Origin: Lamellibrachia satsuma
Lineage: Eukaryota > Annelida > Polychaeta > Sabellida > Siboglinidae
Length of the DNA: 64,000 bases
Direction: 5' to 3'
Assembly: GCA_033239005.1 (NCBI GenBank)
Contig: BSQZ01000010.1
Location: 11,492,001-11,556,000, forward strand
Part shown: in pieces, positions 1 through 64,000 of the stretch
How the letters are laid out: each line of letters starts with the position of its first letter
How positions within the stretch are numbered: the first letter of the stretch is position 1
The notes under the pieces: model-generated
The model's input: the letters and a program-made list of their open reading frames with translations, nothing else
Databases searched by the model: none
What the model was told of the DNA's origin: nothing
Program-made: the position numbers and the translations under genes

Positions 1-322
1 CTTAATCCGGCATGCCTCCATCACCCACTCAAGACTTAATCTAAAATTCAATCTGAAACCCCTCCATCATCCATCCATGACTTAATCTAAAACTTAGTCC
101 GACACCCCTCCATCACCCACTCAAAACTTAATCTAAAATTCAATCTTAAACCCCTCCATCATCCACCCATGACTTAGTCTAATCTAAAACTTAATCCAGC
201 ACCCCTCCATCACCCACTCAAGACTTAATCTAAAATTCAATCTCAAACCCCCATCATCCACCCATGACTTAATCTAGACTTAATCCAATAACCCTCCATC
301 ATCCACCCATGACTTAATCTAA
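1..322. repeat. Minisatellite of TTAATCTAAAATTCAATC / CCCTCCATCATCCACCCATG type
   Basis: Alternating half-units of about 50 bp (dimer near 100 bp) containing cttaatctaaaa and cccctccatca. It continues off the left edge. It stops exactly where the MITE at 324 begins, so the MITE inserted at or in the array. Confidence 0.85.
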
Positions 323-323
323 A

Positions 324-690
324 GGCAGGTTTACAAGAGCAATGTTTGTCCAATTGGTTGGCTGACACCGTGTCACATGATATCGCTGTGCAAGAATTGG
401 TCATGTAAACACCCTCATAATTAGTGAGGCCAATTTTTGGTAGAATTGGTGCTGGGTCTAATTTGACTGGCAGTTGGCGGCAATAATGAAGCCGTGGCCA
501 ATCGGCGACCGACAGCAGTTCACAGTGACCTTTCATCAAAGCTCAAGTCAGGGTTGGCACAAGTCAATAGGTCGCACTCACAATGTCTAAATACATTCGT
601 CAAAATGCACACAATTATTTATTTGCGCATTGTCATGCGACACGTGTCACCCAACTAATTGGGGCAGAAGTCACTCGTATAAACTAGCAC
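324..690. mobile_element. MITE, copy 1 (TIR GGCAGGTTTACAAGAGCAA)
   Basis: The left end ggcaggtttacaagagcaa and the right end tcactcgtataaactagca are imperfect inverted repeats. The inner sequences (ggttggctgacaccgtgtca; aattagtgaggccaattttt) also occur at 15264-15450, showing an interspersed family. It has no coding capacity. Confidence 0.65.
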
Positions 691-1980
691 TAGAGACACC
701 TCTCGACCACTCACCATCACTATGCGGGATGTTTCCTTGCGGGTAATTAGACAGCCTACTTCTTGAAACTGGGCTGAGCAGCCGTCTGCCCGCGGGTCAG
801 GGGGAGAGAAGACATAGTTCAACTACAGGAGAGGTTGACTACAGTAGCAGTTAAAGCGAAACAAGTCATGGTTTTGGGGATGCGCACATAAGAGTTAATA
901 AAAACAAATAATTTACAACTAGAATATCACACTAGTGGTTTTCTCAGAATTTTTTCTAAAAGTATGAAATTGTGATCAACTCTCCGTTTAACTGGGGGCT
1001 CACACGTTAACCAGAGCAATAGATAAGCGCCTGCGCAGTTCTCAGAAATCGGTATGATATTCTTAACTGCAGTTGCAAATGGTTGTTTTAGTAACTCTTA
1101 TAAGTGCATAGGTCACGACTTTTGTTTCCCTTTAGCTACACAGGTTGGCTGAGAGGGCAATAACAACATTCCAAATAATACCCAGTGGTGACGAAAACTT
1201 AATTATTTGGCCATTTTGAGCTGCTCTCAAGTACCACACAGGAGAGACAGGTTTCTAAGCAGATGGCAGTCTTGTGCTTCAACCAAGAAGAAAGAACACT
1301 ATATATAGAAACTGATGCAGGACAACAATTGTTCTCTACAGCCGGGGTGTGTGCGGCTTTGAGCTGATAAGATTTATGAATTTTTTTATCTTCATAAGAA
1401 TAATACTTTTAAAATGTCACACCTTTATCCATGACAAATTCAATACAAAATAAAAATGAAATTTGATTTAAACACTATTTATTGATTAAAGAAGCATATC
1501 GATCAGTGATATGCAGTCCATTGCATCTTTGTAGAATCAATGCCTAGGCCTAGTTTGTTGAAATCAAATGTAAGACCTTTTTACAATACAAGACAAAAAC
1601 ATATTATGCCAATATTTTTGGGAACCTTTTTTGAAAATTCCCATTTTTAAGAAATGTTCAAGGCCTTGAAAATGCATAATTCAATGAAAGAATTTTTTAA
1701 ACTCTGCACACACCCCGATAGAATTAGGAAGAGCGTTACACAATAAGATGATGCTATATAGACACATGCAATCAATGACGGTAGTACCAAAGATGTTTCA
1801 TGTGGCATTATCCCCTGAAACACAGCAAAGGTGCTTTGTTGACATTTGACACACTACAGCACAGACAGCAGACAAAGCCATCAGCAACTTGACAAGAGTG
1901 TTTTCCAATGAAGCTGGATGCACACTGCAGAATCACATTTTTAAACAATGAATTTGAAATTCTTTTAAACCCAAACTGTA
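691..1980. other. No gene recognised
   Basis: AT-rich sequence downstream of, or intronic to, PHKA on the minus strand. I looked for the remaining PHKA C-terminal blocks on the minus strand and found none. No repeat structure stands out. Confidence 0.5.
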
Positions 1981-2470
1981 TTTAATAATAATAACACTGC
2001 CAACTATTGACCACTGAAAATGTTATAAATGTGGCAAATTATAGTTTCACTGAAAGTTTTATAAATGTGGTAAATTCAACATTTCTACTGAAAATGTCAT
2101 AATTGTGGCCAATTCAACAGTTCCACTATAATGTTATAAATGTGGCCAATTCTACAGTTTCATTGACTTTTTGTAATGTGGTTAATTTTGCAGTTCTACC
2201 TACTGAAAATTTCATAAATGTGACCAATTCTACAGTTCCACTAAAAATGTCATAAATGTGGCAAATTTTACAGTTCCACAGAAAATGTAATAAATGTGAC
2301 AAATTCTACAGTTCCAATGAAAATGTTATCAATGTGGCCAATTCAATTCAGTGATTTTTTTATAAACAAGGACAATTCTGCAGTTCAACTAATTTTTTTT
2401 ATAAATGTGGCCTATTCAACAGTTCTACTAAAAAATTTTTAAATGTGGTCAATTCTACAGTTCTGTAATT
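1981..2470. repeat. Degenerate ~38-bp tandem repeat
   Basis: About 13 diverged units of the type gttccactgaaaatgttata followed by aatgtggccaattctaca. It lies left of the last placed PHKA exon. Confidence 0.8.
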
Positions 2471-2677
2471 TTAAATGCACTGAAGTTGTATCTGTATCAT
2501 TAAATTCATAAAAAATCTGTACAAAAAATGCTATGTCTGTAAGGTCGACAGTAATTGTCAAAGGTCAACAAAAGTAGCAAAAATGGTCAGTAGCATCAAG
2601 CGTGAATCCTATAGGGTGGCAAGCAAGGATCAGGGTGTCAAGGACGCAGCCTACAGGGTTATGTACAAAACAGACAC

Positions 2678-60696
<58,019 letters not shown>

Positions 60697-60832
60697 GATG
60701 GACAAATTCGCAGAATTTACAATATTATTAACTATGACATCGTCTGTTACCAAACAGCGCTCTAAACGCAAGGCTCGCTTGCGCCACTTCAGTTATACTC
60801 CGACGAGAACGTTGTTCCTATAGCATAATGTA
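60697..60832 (-). promoter_or_regulatory. Probable PHKA 5' UTR / promoter-proximal region
   Basis: This sequence lies directly upstream of the PHKA start codon on the minus strand. It is more GC-rich than its surroundings and contains several CpGs around 60755-60805. I see no clear TATA box and cannot place the transcription start. A TACA microsatellite follows at about 60837-60858. Confidence 0.35.
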
Positions 60833-61826
60833 AAGTTACATACATACATACATACATCCTCTTCAGCTCTTCTAGGCTAGTAGCCTTTTAGCTGGTCTTG
60901 ACAATTGTTTGTGCGCATGGGTGGAAACCTGTCATTTTATTCAAAACTGTAAGCGCACCAGAAACCGCTACAGTATACATGGGCTTATCAAAGATCATAG
61001 CCTTTACTGATTATGCGATGATTGTAGAGGGCATTATTATGTTTATAAAACAAAACTGTGTTGTTGTGTTGCGGTCCTTTCCGCATAATGTTAAAGAGCT
61101 ATATATAATGTCCTGATTGAAACAAGTGCTTTATTAACTAGCATAGCCGCGCACGCATGCACGCGGAAGACAAACACCTTTACAAGCACGCGCGCAGACA
61201 CACACGCACACACTTATCTTCCTTCTCCTCTCTTATCTTATCTACTCTCTCTCCCTCTCTCTTTCTCTCTCCCTCCCTCTATATGTATAAACTAATACGA
61301 ATATAGTGTTACATTATTGCGAGTGAGTGCAACACTCTATTGATAATTATTTATCCGTATGCCCCACAATTTTTTATTAATAAGACCAATATGGAATGTG
61401 TTACCATTAAAAGTTGTAATATTCATAATTGGTTAGAAAAAAACTGTTTCAGCAGCAGCGGTGAGCATAGACCACCAACAAAAGTTCTCCGTTCACTGTT
61501 TTGCACCATCTTCGTGGGCTTCGATTTCACTCCGCCGTGTGTTTCTTGACCGTCCCTGCCCTTCTTCCTCTGCGAGGAAATTGTCTGGTGATAAAGGAAT
61601 GACTTTTATGACCAGTCCACCTCAATGTTATGTCCTTTATGTAGTTCTCTACTGTAAATTGTTTGGTCCGTTCCAAGAGTGTTATTGCTAACCTTGTCAG
61701 ACCATATCATAGTAATTATTCCGCGCATGCATCTATTGATGAAAGCCTCTAAATTTTAACGTCATTTTATTTGTCATTCTCTATGTTTATGAACTGAAAG
61801 TCAAAACCACTGCCTTGACATTTGAG
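60833..61826. other. Upstream of PHKA: microsatellites, no gene recognised
   Basis: TACA repeat at 60837-60858, CA/CG-rich alternation at 61150-61215 and CT-rich run at 61215-61282. The rest shows no convincing coding block on either strand. Confidence 0.45.
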
Positions 61827-62640
61827 TTATAAATACTCAGCTTGGTAGTCAACTTGATTTATTTTGCTTTTAAATTTGTTCTCAACGTGAGGAAAGCAGT
61901 TCAGGGGTTTTGGTATTTTAGTCTTCTTCCGTGCCCCAGGCGTGTTGGTTTTACTCCCAGTGTATGTGAAGGGGTCGACGTCTTTTAATGGTTTCCCTCC
62001 AGGAGTGACTTGGTTGCTGCTCTTCGTGTTGGCTTTCATGATCTTTGTCTGGCTTTTATTGATGTTGGATCATGTCTGTGTTGACATTGTGTTAAGAAAC
62101 TTTGTTTTCTTTCGTATCTGGTTATAGCCGTGGAATAGGAGAAACAGGTCGTCGGATGCCTCACTCCTGTCTTCAATAAAGTAAGAGTATATATATATAA
62201 ATTGTCCTGCACGAAAGACCTTGCAAGTCATTCCTTCGTAAGTGGTTCGTATTGGGGGAATAAACATATCTGGTATCCCGTAATGTCTAAGAAATGTCCA
62301 AAGGGTCTCCCCATCGAGATTATATCAAATATCAAGCGTAGTCTACAAAGTTTATACACAGATATAAATCCCTAAATAGATTGTTCTACTATAATACAAA
62401 AAGTAGCAATTTCAGTAGTGCAAGATCTATCTTTTCGGACGCCTGCCTGGTGTTCTTTGAGCTTTGTGTCCACAACTGATTTCAGTATTTCCAAGGTGAG
62501 TTTGTTAAGGACCTTTCTGGGTATTGACAGGAGCATTATCCCTGTGGAGTTTTTGCAGTCCAGAATATCTCTGTTTTTGGGAGCTTGACGAGATATCTTT
62601 CGTTCCATCCGGTTAGTATTTCTTCGTTGTCCCAGTTCTT
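61827..62640 (-). mobile_element. Degenerate LINE RT fragments (family 2)
   Basis: Minus-strand pieces: 62608-62372 reads KNRDILDCKNSTGIMLLSIP then HQAGVRKDRSCTTEIATF (the GIMLLS.P.K..NK and QAGFRK.RSC patterns of the RT fingers/palm), and 62039-61827 reads KANTKSSNQ and DVDPFTYTGSKTNTPGA (the DVD.FTYLGS pattern near the RT C-terminus). Intervening parts are lost. Different family from the CR1 copies. Confidence 0.75.
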
Positions 62641-62661
62641 CCCAAACAGATTATGCAACAT

Positions 62662-64000
62662 TTATTTGGAGGTCTCTGTTTTGATTGCTTCTGGTGGAAT
62701 TTCATCTGGGCCTGAGGGTTTTCCGCACTTCGTGGTCTCCCCCAGGGTGGTATTAGTTCCACTGCTGGCTACAACATATTCATATTTGTGGTTGTTTCGC
62801 CCTAAATGCACAACTTTGCATTTCTCTTCATTCAAACGTAGTTGCCATTTTTGGACCACTCTTCTAGTTGTTTTAGGTCTGCCTGTAGTGTCTCTTGGTC
62901 AGACTGAGTGGTGATTTGTCTGTAGATTTTGGTGTCATCAACAACCATGTGAACAGGTGAGTCCACCACCTCTGGCATGTCGTTGATGTAGCATAAAAAG
63001 AGGATTGGGCCGAGTACACTTCCTTGCGGAATGCCACTCGTGACGGGGGACCACGACGATTTATTACCATTGATGATAACACGTTGGCGTCTTCCATCCA
63101 GGAAGGCTGCAATCCACTGTAGCACTTTGTCACATATTCCATAACCTTTGAGCTTGACTAGTAGTTTCTGGTGTGGGACCGTGTCGAAAGCTTTGGCGAA
63201 GTCAAGGTAAATTGCGTCAATGCTCTCTCCCTGTTCAATAGCTTCGGTCCACTTATCAAGAACTGCAAGGAACTGAGTGGTGCATGAGCGACCATGGACA
63301 AAGCCATCTTGAAAACTTGACAGTAAGTTATTGGTCAACATGTGTTCCATCACTTCATTTCTTACCAACTGCTCCATCATCTTACAAGCTATGGAGGTCA
63401 GATTCACTGGACGGTAGTTCCTTGTTATGTGTTTCTTGCCCTTCTTAAATACTGGTGTAATATTTCCTTCTTTCCAGCAGTATGGTAAGGCTCCCTCGTC
63501 GAGTGATTTTGCGAATAGTTCTCGGAAAGATTCAACCAGTTCATTCACCATTACAACCAGAGGACTAGGATGGAGACCATCAGATCCTGGCGGTTTTGGG
63601 GTCTTCAGTGTCTTCAATATCTTCTCTACTTTCTCGTATGTGATCATGAAGTCAGTCAGTTCTTCTGTGTTGTGTAGTGTCCTCTCAAATGTCGGGATAG
63701 TTTCAAGACTTTCTTGAGTGAAGACACTCGTGAAGTTGGAGTTCAGTATCTCAGCTTTGTCAACATCGGTTTCTGTCATGGTCCCATCTGGACGTTCGAC
63801 GTCAGCTACCGTTGAACGAGTCTTCATCTTTGACTTGGCATATTTGTAAAAAGCCTTGGGGTTGGCTTTAGCTTCATTGGCTATCTGTCTCTCGAAATCA
63901 CAAACTGCTTTACTCTGTTTGATGTTCTTCTGTATTTAATGTAATCCTGCTCATCTCTGGTTTCTCGGTACCGCTTATATGCCTGAGACTTGCTCTTGAT
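62662..64000 (-). mobile_element. CR1-like LINE (family 3), RT region, continues off the right edge
   Basis: A 331-codon ORF (62832-63827) carries PPGSDGLHPSPL, NYRPVNLTSIACKMMEQLV, YLDFAKAFDTVPHQKLLVKL, GIPQGSVLGPILFLCYINDM. The catalytic box is HMVVDDTKIY: both Asp residues remain but F-A became V-V. A frameshift follows, then WQLRLNEEKCKVVHLGRNNH (to about 62760). There it is joined to an unrelated RT piece (TKCGKPSGPDEIPPEAIK) of family 2 type, so two LINEs meet at about 62760. Upstream of 63827 a linker reading SQAYKRYRE (63990-63960) also belongs to it. Confidence 0.88.

Noticed and set aside
61461..61691. 76-codon plus-strand frame upstream of PHKA considered as a neighbouring gene
   Set aside because: No recognisable domain, no splice-site pattern, and ordinary for the amount of open frame expected here.

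Overview
This is a window of a metazoan, probably invertebrate, genome: AT-rich, with long introns, many microsatellites and minisatellites, and a mixed load of CR1/L2-type LINEs, a Penelope-like element, a Gypsy-type LTR element, a MULE, and hAT elements. I cannot fix the species. The only host gene I can name is the regulatory alpha subunit of phosphorylase b kinase (PHKA), on the minus strand and covering almost the whole window. Its first coding exon is at 60619-60696 (MRSRSNSGVRLD start) and the most C-terminal exon I can place is at 2678-2802. The C-terminal exons lie beyond the left edge. I placed 24 exons with consistent GT-AG boundaries and phases, plus candidates in one unresolved gap (10.4-22.7 kb).

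Layout, in transcription order (right to left). 60.8-64 kb, upstream of PHKA: stacked minus-strand LINE fragments. 48.3-60.6 kb, intron 1: a Gypsy-type LTR element, a 40-bp satellite, three copies of one CR1-type LINE family (one nearly full length, with an ORF1 that encodes an SGNH esterase-like domain), and an hAT element. 45.6-48.05 kb, intron 2: a MULE with 9-bp target duplications and an apparently intact transposase of 487 aa. 22-44 kb: exons 3-18 separated by introns that carry several arrays, an unclassified TIR element at 34.2-37.8 kb with a LINE inside it, and a minus-strand CR1 copy. 10-22 kb: the gap, with L2-like LINE pieces, an hAT insertion inside one of them, a foldback element, a Penelope-like endonuclease remnant and a hAT transposase remnant. 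2.7-10.4 kb: the conserved C-terminal-half exons, between two very large arrays.

The most interesting feature is that four PHKA exon-intron junctions have themselves been amplified into minisatellites. Two are 5' splice sites (arrays at 31992-33751 and 8757-10119) and two are 3' splice sites (arrays at 4356-7150 and 44603-44918). Each repeat unit holds a piece of coding exon plus the splice site. The 3' splice site before the exon at 4226 is repeated about 68 times, so that intron is nearly all tandem acceptor copies. Units of the 32-33.7 kb array look like complete 24-nt microexons (AG, eight codons, GT). I see no bacterial, phage, CRISPR or tRNA/rRNA features.
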